Notes: generated from the sequence alone by a model not told the origin. A stretch of DNA of 64,000 nt from Paenibacillus sp. LS1 (GCF_026013365.1 NZ_JAPDOE010000001.1:868001-932000), one strand, 5' to 3'; shown: positions 52,496 to 60,888, counted from the stretch's first letter. Made by a program: numbers and translations.

Positions 52496-53734
52496 ATGCA
52501 AACTTTAACCAACAACCGCTTCATAGCCGGAAAAGGGATTAAGTTGATTGACGATTCAGGTGTTGAATACCTCGATGGCGTGTCGGGCACGTTCAATCTG
52601 TCACTGGGCTATAATCACCCACATGTAGTCAGCAAAATTCAGGAACAAGTCGGCAATCTGACGCATATGTCTTCCTCCTTCACTGAACCATACGTAAATG
52701 AAGTACTTGATCACTTAATCGAATATGCTCCAAACGACATTAATGCCGGATGGATGCGGGATATTACTGGTTCAACTGCAAACGAATGTGCGACCAAAAT
52801 TGCACAAAAGTATACCGAATCGACAGACATCATCAGCCTGTATATGTCCCATCATGGGCAGACCCAATTTGCCACCGGGATTTCGGGGAATGCCTTTAGG
52901 CGGAAACGGTTCCCTAATTCAGCTGTGGCTAACGCTGTCCATGTACCTGCCCCATACTGTTATCGTTGCCCATTCAAATCCTCAAATGGTGACTGCGGAT
53001 ATCAATGCGTTGAAGCTATATCTGATGCAATAGAATATGCAAGTTCCGGCTCAGTCGCCTGTATGATTATTGAACCCATTCTCGGGAATGGCGGCAATAT
53101 CATTCCTCCCGCCGGATATTTCAAACGTCTGCGCAAACTGTGTGATGAGTACAATATTATTCTTATTGCCGACGAAGTACAGACAGGAATCGGTCGTACC
53201 GGAACCATGTTTGCCAGCGAACTGTTTGATATCCACCCTGATATGATTACCCTTGCAAAAGGTCTCGGCGGGATCGGCGTACCTGTTGCTGCGGTATTAA
53301 TGCAATCCCGGCTGAATGTGCTCGAAAAGCACGAACACTCCTTCACCTCAGGAAGTAATCTGATCTCCGTAACCGCTGCCAAATCTACCTTGGAAGTGGT
53401 ATCCGAACCCGGATTCCTGAATGCGGTGAAACGCAAAGGTGAAATTTTGGGTGAATTGCTGCAAGAATTGGCAATGAAGTACCCAAGCATCGGGGAAGCT
53501 CGTGGGGTCGGGTTAATGTGGGGGCTGGAGATCGTAGGTGACGCTAATGAACCGGATACGCTCAAAACCAATGCCATTGTTGACCGTGCTTTTACAGATG
53601 AGCATCTGATCTTGAGAAGTTCAAGATATGGCTTCGGCAACGTTGTTAAGGTCCGTCCTTCCCTTACCACAACCGAAGACGAACTGGTCGAGATTGTGGA
53701 GCGTCTGGATTCGGTGCTTGCCAGCGTTCATTAG
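52496..53734 (+). CDS. Class III PLP aminotransferase
   Basis: A 412-residue class III (acetylornithine/GABA-type) aminotransferase. The PLP lysine is Lys255 in ITLAKGLGG, with the DEVQTGIGRTG motif at 226-236. A family-typical cysteine patch CYRC-x8-C-x3-C (Cys155, 158, 167, 171) is present; it also occurs in AGT2-like relatives. GGAGG precedes the ATG. It would convert a keto or aldehyde group to an amine using an amino-acid donor. In this group it pairs with a zinc dehydrogenase and a phosphatase. Substrate unknown. Confidence 0.92.
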   Translation: MQTLTNNRFIAGKGIKLIDDSGVEYLDGVSGTFNLSLGYNHPHVVSKIQEQVGNLTHMSSSFTEPYVNEVLDHLIEYAPNDINAGWMRDITGSTANECATKIAQKYTESTDIISLYMSHHGQTQFATGISGNAFRRKRFPNSAVANAVHVPAPYCYRCPFKSSNGDCGYQCVEAISDAIEYASSGSVACMIIEPILGNGGNIIPPAGYFKRLRKLCDEYNIILIADEVQTGIGRTGTMFASELFDIHPDMITLAKGLGGIGVPVAAVLMQSRLNVLEKHEHSFTSGSNLISVTAAKSTLEVVSEPGFLNAVKRKGEILGELLQELAMKYPSIGEARGVGLMWGLEIVGDANEPDTLKTNAIVDRAFTDEHLILRSSRYGFGNVVKVRPSLTTTEDELVEIVERLDSVLASVH

Positions 53735-54006
53735 TGAGTAATTCATTTACACTCAAACACTACGCAAACAGAACAACCTTTCGATCGCTGTTATCCACGG
53801 ATTTTCTTAATATCCCTCTCACGAGGGAAAAATCCTTTGATAGCGTATGCTTCCGAAGCAGCTTTCTTTCAGAAAGCTTTAAGGCGAACGCTCCGCTTCT
53901 CCAGAATCGATTTCATCCCCTTCACTACTTTCGTATCTTGTCAGAAACTGTTTTAAGATGAATCGCTATATTTATATTTTTATATAATTATTAAGGAGGT
54001 TATATC
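53735..54006 (+). repeat. Structured spacer with three consecutive hairpins
   Basis: This 272-bp spacer contains CCCTC/GAGGG (53814-53827), GCTTC/GAAGC (53849-53859) and AGCTTTC/GAAAGCT (53860-53878), the last two touching. A 75-codon GTG frame (53734-53961) overlaps the aminotransferase stop by one base. It has no ribosome site, its product resembles nothing known, and it runs through all hairpins, so I read it as non-coding. The layout suggests a dispersed intergenic repeat. I see no second copy in this window. Confidence 0.5.
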
Positions 54007-55056
54007 ATGCTTGCATTGGTATACAAATCGGCTTGGGATGTGGCGCTTGAGGAACGGCCTGTTCCGGAAATCACAAGAGATAATCAAGTGTTGGTTCGTA
54101 TTCGGGCGACAGGCGTATGCGGTACCGATCTCGGTATTGTCAGCGGTAAATATCATGCGGTTCCTTCTGTCATTCTCGGTCATGAGTCTGCTGGGGAAGT
54201 TATTGATGTTGGCTCTGCAGTAACGACATTACAACCGGGTGACCGTGTTGTGATTGATCCTACCTACTATTGCGGACAATGTGACATGTGCAGAACAGGC
54301 AGACAAAATCATTGCACACATAAGTCTGTTACGGAGACAGGTGTAAGTGCTGACGGGACATTTACAGATTATTATGTGACCGAAGATCGCTTTTTGTACA
54401 AATTAAAGGATCATGTGAGCTATGAGGAAGCGACTTTGACGGAACCTCTCAGTTGTATGCTAACGGGGATTAATCAGATCCATCTACTGCCGAATTTCAG
54501 AACGGTTATCCTCGGCGCAGGCCCGATTGGCATTTTGTACAGCTACGCGCTCGCTTCCAAAGGTGTTACCGGTTGTCTGGTCGACATCTCTCAGGAACGC
54601 TTAGCGATTGCCGGCTCCATTGCACCAGACCGTTGGGAGGTCCATTCATCCTTCGAAAATGCAATAGAATCGATGTCACCCGCAACCCATCAGGTCGATA
54701 TGATTGTGGATACAACAGGTGTCGTAGGTACACAAGTGCTCTCCCAGCTCGCCAGTGGCGGTTATCTGATGCTGGTAGGTCTAAGAGATGGAAATACGTC
54801 CTTTAATCCAAAAGAAGTCGTGGACCGCAGTCTGAAAATTATTGGCTCCATCGATTCTCTGGGCACATTCGCAACAGCACATTACATGATTGAGCAAGGG
54901 ATCATTCCAGCAAAAAAAATCATCACCCACTCCTTCCCGTTGGAGGATTACGAAGAGGCATTCCGCACACTTGGCTGCGATATTCAGGGACGCACACTTC
55001 AAGCCTCTTCACATGCCATTAAAGTTGTGCTGCAATCCAGCAGTTCCAGTTTCTAA
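54007..55056 (+). CDS. Zinc-dependent medium-chain alcohol/sorbitol-type dehydrogenase
   Basis: A 349-residue medium-chain dehydrogenase. The catalytic zinc ligands are Cys38, His59 and Glu60 (GHES), and the structural zinc is held by Cys89, 92, 95 and 103. The NAD(P)-binding motif is GAGPIG, near residue 176. It resembles sorbitol/threonine dehydrogenases and, in logic, the aminocyclitol dehydrogenases of antibiotic pathways. A perfect AAGGAGG site precedes the ATG. It could make the ketone that the upstream aminotransferase uses. Confidence 0.92.
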   Translation: MLALVYKSAWDVALEERPVPEITRDNQVLVRIRATGVCGTDLGIVSGKYHAVPSVILGHESAGEVIDVGSAVTTLQPGDRVVIDPTYYCGQCDMCRTGRQNHCTHKSVTETGVSADGTFTDYYVTEDRFLYKLKDHVSYEEATLTEPLSCMLTGINQIHLLPNFRTVILGAGPIGILYSYALASKGVTGCLVDISQERLAIAGSIAPDRWEVHSSFENAIESMSPATHQVDMIVDTTGVVGTQVLSQLASGGYLMLVGLRDGNTSFNPKEVVDRSLKIIGSIDSLGTFATAHYMIEQGIIPAKKIITHSFPLEDYEEAFRTLGCDIQGRTLQASSHAIKVVLQSSSSSF

Positions 55057-55127
55057 AGTAAAAAGCTAACCATGAATGGATTAGATTAGAGATATATGTT
55101 TACACAATTCTGGAGGAGGAATACAAC

Positions 55128-55865
55128 ATGGTAGCAAACCAAGAGTTTGGCGGACTGGGAGCGACCGATGATGCCATCATTCAAGCAGTCATCTTTGACA
55201 TGGATGGTGTACTGATTGACAGTGAACCGATTTATTTCGAGATTGAGCGTAGCTCCTTTGCCCATTTTGGCGCAGTGATGACGGATGAAGAACACCACAC
55301 TTATGTTGGAGTTACGCTGGAGTCCATGTGGCAACAAGTATTGGATAAACATCAACTGACAGTCTCGCTAGAAGAAGTATTTGCTTATCATCAGCATAAT
55401 GTGATGCAAACCATGCTGGCTCATGCAAATCTGACGGCAATGCCTTCCGTGGAACGCTGGTTAAGCTGGCTGCATGAGCAACACATTCCCATAGCCGTTG
55501 CTTCTTCCTCTCCACGTGCACTGATTGATTTGATCATGGACAAGACTGGACTTGGGCGATACTTTGAGGTGCGAATGACCGGAGAGGAAGTTACGAACGG
55601 CAAGCCGGCACCAGATATTTTTCTGACCACAGCTGAAATGATTGGTGCATCCCCGTCGAATTGTCTGGTGATCGAGGACTCCCGCAATGGTGTCCAGGCC
55701 GCCAAAAGTGCAGGCATGCGCTGCATTGGATATCGCAATCCTGGATCAGGCAATCAGGACTTGTCCAAAGCCGATCTTCAGATTTCCAGTTACGATGAGT
55801 TGTGGACCTTGAAGGATACACTGCCCTTTGAAGCAAGTTCGCCAAGCCTAGCGAAGCTACGCTGA
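55128..55865 (+). CDS. HAD-superfamily phosphatase/phosphomutase (beta-phosphoglucomutase-like)
   Basis: A 245-residue HAD enzyme. Motif I is FDMDGVLIDSEP (about residues 23-34), the cap region follows (about 38-105), motif II is ASSSPRA, motif III is GKPAPDIF, and motif IV is VIEDSRNG. The DxD/cap type is that of beta-phosphoglucomutase and sugar phosphatases. An unusual 18-residue N-terminal leader precedes the core; GGAGGAGG is well placed for this ATG. It is the last gene of the MFS-aminotransferase-dehydrogenase group, and a terminator follows. Confidence 0.9.
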   Translation: MVANQEFGGLGATDDAIIQAVIFDMDGVLIDSEPIYFEIERSSFAHFGAVMTDEEHHTYVGVTLESMWQQVLDKHQLTVSLEEVFAYHQHNVMQTMLAHANLTAMPSVERWLSWLHEQHIPIAVASSSPRALIDLIMDKTGLGRYFEVRMTGEEVTNGKPAPDIFLTTAEMIGASPSNCLVIEDSRNGVQAAKSAGMRCIGYRNPGSGNQDLSKADLQISSYDELWTLKDTLPFEASSPSLAKLR

Positions 55866-55919
55866 GTAGGTGTACGTCTGGAAATAACGAACCTGAACAG
55901 ACTTATAGAAAAAAACAAC

Positions 55920-55959
55920 CCGACCAGCTTCAATTCTTTTGAATTGGAGCTGGTCGGGC
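55920..55959 (+). terminator. Terminator of the aminotransferase/dehydrogenase/HAD group
   Basis: CCCGACCAGCTTCAATTC and GAATTGGAGCTGGTCGGG form an 18-base stem with one mismatch around a TTTT loop, followed by a T-rich run. Confidence 0.85.
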
Positions 55960-56011
55960 TTTGCTTGCTGCAATGGGTGGAGTTACATGAGAACACATGC
56001 TGTAATATCAA

Positions 56012-56194
56012 CTAAACCGAAATATCCAGACCACTACCCAGATTAGGGTGAGGAGCAGGTACTGACTTCAACATTTCCGCCATCTGCTGACCTTGCTGCT
56101 GCGCCATGTCTTTCGTAATCGACATCACTTGCAAGCTTGCCGACTGTACTACTGAAGCTTGGCTCATCGCCATTGATAATGCTGCAATATCCAT
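56012..56194 (-). CDS. YjfB-like putative motility protein
   Basis: A 60-residue protein (MDIAALSMAMSQASVVQSASLQVMSITKDMAQQQ..., HPNLGSGLDISV) of the YjfB family, small proteins placed with motility genes in Bacillus and with no known function. It is amphipathic, Ala/Gln/Met-rich and probably one long helix with a short tail. AAGGAG precedes the ATG. It stands alone on this strand, convergent with the HAD gene. Confidence 0.85.
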   Translation of the reverse strand: MDIAALSMAMSQASVVQSASLQVMSITKDMAQQQGQQMAEMLKSVPAPHPNLGSGLDISV

Positions 56195-56356
56195 GCTCTG
56201 TGCTCCTTTCTCTATCTTATCCTTTGGGCGTACTTAATATATATCGGACAGTGAGGATCGAATGTTGAGCAGCTCAGATCAAGCAAATAATTACCTGTTA
56301 TGGCTGTTAGCTTCATGCTATAGTTTTAAGGTGAAAAAATAAAAGGAGAATCTGTC

Positions 56357-57463
56357 ATGAAAAGTCTTAATAAATTGATATGTATTTTTATTAGTTTTAG
56401 TTTACTGTTCGTATTACTTCCGCCTCACATGTTAGCGGCTAGTAATCCTCTAGCTGAGTCTTACCGTGATATTGAATACACTATATTCATTGATGGAAAG
56501 CTTGCGAGTTCCAAAGATCAAGCATATCTAGCGGATAATGATACCGTCTACATCCCTATCAAAATGTTCAAACAAATCGGTTCACTTATAGCTGTCGGAA
56601 ATGGATTTGAAGTCAAAACCAAATTAAAGCAAGAGCAAGTTAGTAAGAAAGACACCATTTTGTACAAAGGAATAACCTACATATCATTCGAGAAGTTTTT
56701 AAAGGTTTCCGGTTACTCAGGTAGGAATGAAGATAATTTAATGGTCGCATTTATGTGGGGAGACGAGGATGGAGCAACACGGACTAAGAAATTAATGAAC
56801 GGAGCCCTTAATGTTCCAAAAGCATATCGTTCCGTTTTTGGATCAAAAGTATATTCTTATGCACTAGATCAACCTGGCTGGATCGTCGGCATGACGCAAC
56901 TTTATCAACTCACGGAAGTAACTATACAATCAGCAAATGGAAAGACCGTCACAGAATACATATATAAAGACATTGGATTTTCGAATTTTTGTTATTATTT
57001 TGATTACGAACATTTCATACATATCGCTTTTAAGGGGGGCGAATATTGGGCTAACAAAAATAATTTACCTTCTTCAAATCCACTTTATCATTTAGAAAAA
57101 ATAAAAATCATTTCCGTTGATATTAAAAAAAATAATGTCATTGTGAAAGCCAAAAGGGCTAGTGGAAAGTCGGTTACGTTCAAGTTGCCTGTTACAGACG
57201 AGCCAAATGATTTTATTAACGGGTTGTTCTATGACAGTGATCCTAAAAAAGATTACCCAGGCTGGTCTTCAAACGTTTGGAAACTTATTAGTCAGCAAAA
57301 GATCAAATTAGGGATGACGTTTAATCAAGTGTTACTTTCTTGGGGGAATCCAAATAGCACCAGTAACTCTACCAGCTCATTAGGTTCCATTGATATCTGG
57401 GTCTATGGAAATACCTACGTAACCTTCTACAATGGACAGATATATTCATGGTCCGATTACTAA
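56357..57463 (+). CDS. Secreted copper-amine-oxidase N-terminal-domain protein
   Basis: A 368-residue protein with an N-terminal signal peptide (KLICIFISFSLLFVLLPPHMLAA) and a copper amine oxidase N1-type beta domain (about 40-115: IFIDGKLASSKDQAYLADNDTVYIPIKMFKQIG). This domain is common in Paenibacillus surface proteins. The middle part is unassigned. The last 50 residues (KLGMTFNQVLLSWGNPNS..., WVYGNTYVTFYNGQIYSW) resemble the BamE/SmpA-like fold. AT-richer than its neighbours. AAGGAG precedes the ATG. Function unknown. Confidence 0.75.
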   Translation: MKSLNKLICIFISFSLLFVLLPPHMLAASNPLAESYRDIEYTIFIDGKLASSKDQAYLADNDTVYIPIKMFKQIGSLIAVGNGFEVKTKLKQEQVSKKDTILYKGITYISFEKFLKVSGYSGRNEDNLMVAFMWGDEDGATRTKKLMNGALNVPKAYRSVFGSKVYSYALDQPGWIVGMTQLYQLTEVTIQSANGKTVTEYIYKDIGFSNFCYYFDYEHFIHIAFKGGEYWANKNNLPSSNPLYHLEKIKIISVDIKKNNVIVKAKRASGKSVTFKLPVTDEPNDFINGLFYDSDPKKDYPGWSSNVWKLISQQKIKLGMTFNQVLLSWGNPNSTSNSTSSLGSIDIWVYGNTYVTFYNGQIYSWSDY

Positions 57464-57468
57464 AATTC

Positions 57469-57494
57469 GAGAGCAACTAGGTTGCTCTCTTTTT
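57469..57494 (+). terminator. Terminator of the copper-amine-oxidase-N protein gene
   Basis: GAGAGCAAC and GTTGCTCTC around a three-base loop, followed by TTTTT. Confidence 0.9.
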
Positions 57495-57531
57495 ATTAGC
57501 TGTTCATTAGTGAATCCTTATGCACTTCCCC

Positions 57532-57833
57532 CTAAATCAATCCATACTTCACAAAACTGTGATACAATCCATCTTCTTCAACGGTTCCAGTAATGTCATC
57601 CGCAATGGCTTTCAGACCTGGCTTCGCATTATCCATGGCAATTCCGTTGTTACAAAATTCCAGCATCTCAGCATCATTCATGCCATCCCCGATGGCGAAT
57701 GTATCTTGCTGTGACATGCCCAGATGGAATCATAGATTGCCGCTTTGGATCGACCTGTATATAAATAGAGCAAATGCCCATTCTCACGAGCCTGTTTGCA
57801 AGCCTTCTGTGCTGACAACGGAATACTTCCGTC
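57532..57833 (-). pseudogene. Cof-type HAD hydrolase gene with a large internal deletion
   Basis: Two ends of one HAD gene are fused. The segment DGSIPLSAQKACKQARENGH with LYLYTGRSKAAIYDSIW (57718-57833) is the N-terminal motif I/II region of a Cof-type hydrolase. Then, at about 57715-57720, the text jumps in a different frame to FAIGDGMNDAEMLEFCNNGIAM, the C-terminal motif IV. The cap domain, perhaps 150-200 residues, is missing. The start codon is also absent: the frame meets a stop just before the DGS motif. No function is expected. Confidence 0.85.
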
Positions 57834-57846
57834 ACCTTATACAAAT

Positions 57847-58305
57847 TTACGGATTCCGAGGTGTTCGCTGATCGATTAACTTTTCCAAAAATCCGGCAAA
57901 AGAATCTGCGTATACTTCAGGTTCCCCATTAAAGTAATCCAAACGCATCACTTTGTATTCCCCAAGGTGATCAGCTGTCCGCGTATCAAAATAGTAATAT
58001 TCATCCTCGTCCGGTACAAACAGCTCCAGCTTCCCTTCCTTCTTCGCGTCTTCATCGGCAAGTCGGTATCTATACAAAATGTCAGCGTCCGTATACTCTC
58101 GATGTTCTGAAGATGTAATGGTCAGAACTTCTGTTCCGCTTAACATCGCTTCACCATAATTCAGAAGCCACCAGCGATAGGACGGAGGTAACGGAAAGCC
58201 CAGCTCCTGTTCCACTTCTACAATCCAGTTCACTTGAACTTGATGATTCGGGAACCAGCGTATTACCTCGGTATGCTCCAGTTTCTCAATCAGACTTGTA
58301 TACAT
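57847..58305 (-). CDS. SMI1/KNR4-family protein
   Basis: A 152-residue protein of the SMI1/KNR4 (SUKH) fold: IEKLEHTEVIRWFPNHQVQVNWIVEVEQELGFPLPPSYRWWLLNYGEAM, then the beta-rich EYYYFDTRTADHLGEYKVMRLDYFNGEPEVYADSFAGFLEKLI. SUKH proteins are a main class of bacterial immunity proteins against polymorphic toxins but also occur alone. GGGAGAG precedes the ATG. It sits just upstream of the HAD remnant, with no toxin gene nearby. Confidence 0.88.
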   Translation of the reverse strand: MYTSLIEKLEHTEVIRWFPNHQVQVNWIVEVEQELGFPLPPSYRWWLLNYGEAMLSGTEVLTITSSEHREYTDADILYRYRLADEDAKKEGKLELFVPDEDEYYYFDTRTADHLGEYKVMRLDYFNGEPEVYADSFAGFLEKLIDQRTPRNP

Positions 58306-58361
58306 GGATAGATCTCTCCCATTACCATCACAATGTCATTTCCCTTCAATAATTCCAATGC

Positions 58362-58892
58362 TCACTTACGTGTGAACTTGTCCATATGTACGGTTTGCCA
58401 GTCATCATCCTGCTCAGCAATAACCGTAAACCCTTGGCGTTTCCAGAAATCTACGGCCCCTGGCAAGAAGCGATGTGTATGCAAATACAGTGTCGTATAG
58501 TGCATATCCTTCACTGCATTCTCAAGTTCCCTTACCAGCATCGAACCAATGCCATATCTGCGATACGCAGGATCCACATAACATTTCACAATTTCGGCTG
58601 CGGACTGAGCTGCATATCGACCTTCCACGGCTTCAATACGTCCATCATATGGCAAAATCCCAATGGACCCGACAATGCCTGCATCCCCCATCATTGCAAC
58701 AAGAAAGATCGCATCATCTGAATCCATATAGTGTTCTCTGAACTGCTCGAAGTCCACAGGCAATCTCGTATGATCCATCATCGGAAACACTTCACTACGT
58801 ACACGCATAGCAAAATCAATGGCATCATGAACCTGCAGTTCCTGAACAGCTACTACTGTCGGTATAATCTGAAGTTGTGTCAAAAATTCCAC
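58362..58892 (-). CDS. GNAT N-acetyltransferase
   Basis: A 176-residue acetyltransferase of the GNAT superfamily, transferring acetyl groups from acetyl-CoA to an amine. The CoA-binding motif A is AEIVKCYVDPAYRRYGIGSMLVRELE (Q/RxxGxG/A as RRYGIG), and FWKRQGF is the C-terminal motif. A GTG start fits AGGA eight bases upstream. Its substrate is unknown. It lies about 55 bp ahead of the SMI1 gene in the same direction. Confidence 0.87.
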   Translation of the reverse strand: MEFLTQLQIIPTVVAVQELQVHDAIDFAMRVRSEVFPMMDHTRLPVDFEQFREHYMDSDDAIFLVAMMGDAGIVGSIGILPYDGRIEAVEGRYAAQSAAEIVKCYVDPAYRRYGIGSMLVRELENAVKDMHYTTLYLHTHRFLPGAVDFWKRQGFTVIAEQDDDWQTVHMDKFTRK

Positions 58893-59070
58893 ATTCCTTA
58901 TCCTGTGTATTTGGAGCTAAGAATCTGCTCTCTTCACTTCATCTTACCGAATTTATCCCGCCCTATCAATCTCTCTACACTACAAACCAAATTGAAAGAG
59001 TGCCCGCGCATTCTGATAGAGTTCGCATACGATAAGGCGTGTCACAAACTATATTAGAGGGGGGACGCTC

Positions 59071-60228
59071 ATGTGGTTATGGTTAGGTGTTTTTGCTACC
59101 ATTATGCTAGCAATCGGGTTCGTATATCGTTATCTGGACCATCGTGCAGAGAGCCAGTTTCATCCTCATGCTCCGAAGCAGCTCTTAGTCAAATTCAAGG
59201 AAGGTACGACACCAGATGAAATGCACACCGTTCACAAAAAAGGAAAATGTAAGCTCGCCGAAACCTATGAGGATTTAGGATGGTACCGTCTCGAATCCCG
59301 CAAAAAAATGCATCGGATGCTGAAACATTATAAAGATCATGAGTTAATTGAACATGCAGAGCCGAATTACCTCGTTGAGGCCTCTTTCACCCCTAATGAT
59401 CCTTTCTTTCCTTACCAGTATAACCTGCCAAAAATTAATGCACCCGCTGCATGGGATATTACTCAGAGCAACAGCTCAGTCAAAATCGCCATTATCGATA
59501 CAGGTGTACAGTTGAACCACCCCGAATTGGCCTCCAAGCTCCTCCCCGGTTACGATTATGTTGATTATGATAATATTCCCGAGGACGGGAACGGTCACGG
59601 CACCCATGTAGCTGGGATCGCTGCCTCCGTTACCAACAACGGTGTGGGTATCGCAGGTGTTGCACCACTCGCATCCATCGTTCCGCTCCGGGTACTGGAT
59701 AACAACGGGCAGGGAACGATAGGCAATGTGGGTAACGGGCTTGTCTTTGCTGCCAACAATGGTATCCAGGTAGTCAACCTGAGCTTGGGCGGACCGGCGG
59801 GAGATGCTTTCCTTCAAGCTGCCGTACAGTATGCATGGGATCGGGGAGCCGTGATTATCGCTGCAGCCGGCAATGACAACACCTCTTTCCCTATCGTACC
59901 GGCATCGTATCCTAACGTGATCGCTGTTGCTTCAACTAACCCTTCCGATCTCAAATCCAATTTCTCCAACTACGGCTCCTGGGTTGATATGGCTGCACCG
60001 GGGGATACCATATTATCCACATACCTGGGTGGTTCCTATGCCTACCTTAGCGGAACATCTATGGCTGCACCGCATGTGGCTGGAGCGGCTGCATTGCTCG
60101 CTGCACAGGGTAAAACGAATGCCCAGATAAGGGATGCACTCTGTTTCGCTTCCGATCCGGTATCAGGTTCCGGGATCTATTGGACGTATGGTCGACTGAA
60201 TGCCTATCAGAGCTTGCAGGTGCCATAA
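59071..60228 (+). CDS. Membrane-anchored subtilisin-like serine protease (S8, thermitase-like)
   Basis: A 385-residue subtilase. The N-terminus is a single membrane helix (MWLWLGVFATIMLAIGFVYRY), not a cleavable signal with an obvious site. An inhibitor-I9-like propeptide (about 36-104: QLLVKFKEGTTPDEMHTV...) precedes the catalytic domain, with Asp143 (IIDTG), His176 (GHGTH) and Ser330 (GTSMAAP) in the triad. The ATG has GGGGGG upstream. A CATACGATA that fits a sigma-K/E -10 lies upstream, without a good -35. Secreted or surface-attached protease; a sporulation role is only a guess. Confidence 0.9.
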   Translation: MWLWLGVFATIMLAIGFVYRYLDHRAESQFHPHAPKQLLVKFKEGTTPDEMHTVHKKGKCKLAETYEDLGWYRLESRKKMHRMLKHYKDHELIEHAEPNYLVEASFTPNDPFFPYQYNLPKINAPAAWDITQSNSSVKIAIIDTGVQLNHPELASKLLPGYDYVDYDNIPEDGNGHGTHVAGIAASVTNNGVGIAGVAPLASIVPLRVLDNNGQGTIGNVGNGLVFAANNGIQVVNLSLGGPAGDAFLQAAVQYAWDRGAVIIAAAGNDNTSFPIVPASYPNVIAVASTNPSDLKSNFSNYGSWVDMAAPGDTILSTYLGGSYAYLSGTSMAAPHVAGAAALLAAQGKTNAQIRDALCFASDPVSGSGIYWTYGRLNAYQSLQVP

Positions 60229-60286
60229 TACACCAACTATTTCTCATGATTGCTCAAGGCATTTCCTTTCCATTTTTCACGAATAA

Positions 60287-60326
60287 AAAAAGAAGGGGCA
60301 TCTGTAAATAAGATGCTCCTTCTTTT
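60287..60326 (+). terminator. Terminator between the subtilase and RidA-like genes
   Basis: AAAAGAAGGGGCATCT and AGATGCTCCTTCTTTT form a strong stem with A/T flanks, so it can serve both convergent genes. Confidence 0.9.
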
Positions 60327-60345
60327 GCTTAGAAAATATTCCTTG

Positions 60346-60744
60346 TTAAACTTTTGCTGCCCAAAGCTCTATTTCAATTTTAATCTCTGGTAGACCTAAC
60401 TCCGTAATATATCCAATCGTCATTGCAGGATAATCCGTACTAAATAATTGTCCCCACTCGGCATATAAGAAATCCCAATCGATTTTCTCGGTTGCCCATA
60501 CGTTCACTTTGATAATATGTTCAGCATCTAAATGCTCCGATTCGAGCACTGTTTTAATATTATTAAATGTATTAGTGACTTGCTCATTCAGGCTCTCTGG
60601 AAAGAGTCCACTACGATCTGCTCCAATTTGACCCGAAGTCACAAATAACTCTGCATTCCTCGGGATTCTTGTAATATGCGTGTACTGACCTACAGGAGCT
60701 GGCATATTGGCTGGATTTTTTCTGGTGATTTTGTCAATATTCAT
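60346..60744 (-). CDS. RidA-family protein lacking the usual active-site arginine
   Basis: A 132-residue Rid/YjgF protein: HITRIPRNAELFVTSGQIGADRSGLFPESLNEQVTNTFNNIKTVLE, INKVNVWATEKIDWDFLYAEWGQLF, YPAMTIGYITELGLPEIKIEIELWA. In RidA the sequence after YPA is Arg, which holds the 2-iminoacid carboxylate. Here it is Met, so this belongs to the Rid subgroups with other or unknown roles. The ATG at 60744 (MNIDKITRK) follows GAGG; the frame is open to 60780. A 21-codon ORF lies upstream on its transcript. Confidence 0.85.
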   Translation of the reverse strand: MNIDKITRKNPANMPAPVGQYTHITRIPRNAELFVTSGQIGADRSGLFPESLNEQVTNTFNNIKTVLESEHLDAEHIIKVNVWATEKIDWDFLYAEWGQLFSTDYPAMTIGYITELGLPEIKIEIELWAAKV

Positions 60745-60822
60745 TTGGATTACCTCGTCATTCCTAAGATTTTTCTGCATTATCTCCTAGTTTTCTTCCG
60801 ATTTTGGGCAGACCTCACGATT

Positions 60823-60888
60823 CTAGAAAAAGACAGCAGTGGAGTATCCATATCCCGAAGATATAAACGCAAGTGATTTTTTCTTCAT
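60823..60888 (-). CDS. Possible 21-residue leader peptide or gene remnant
   Basis: MKKKSLAFISSGYGYSTAVFF, ending at TAG. It has the strongest ribosome site in the area (AAGGGAGGAG, nine bases ahead) and a good promoter (TTGACC, 18 bp, TATAAT on the minus strand, about 60940-60970). It could be a regulatory leader for the RidA-like gene or the start of a lost membrane-protein gene whose remainder has decayed. No family recognised. Confidence 0.45.
   Translation of the reverse strand: MKKKSLAFISSGYGYSTAVFF

Noticed and set aside
53734..53961. 75-codon GTG ORF overlapping the aminotransferase stop
   Set aside because: It runs through three hairpins, has no ribosome site and yields a product unlike known proteins, so it is treated as part of a structured spacer.
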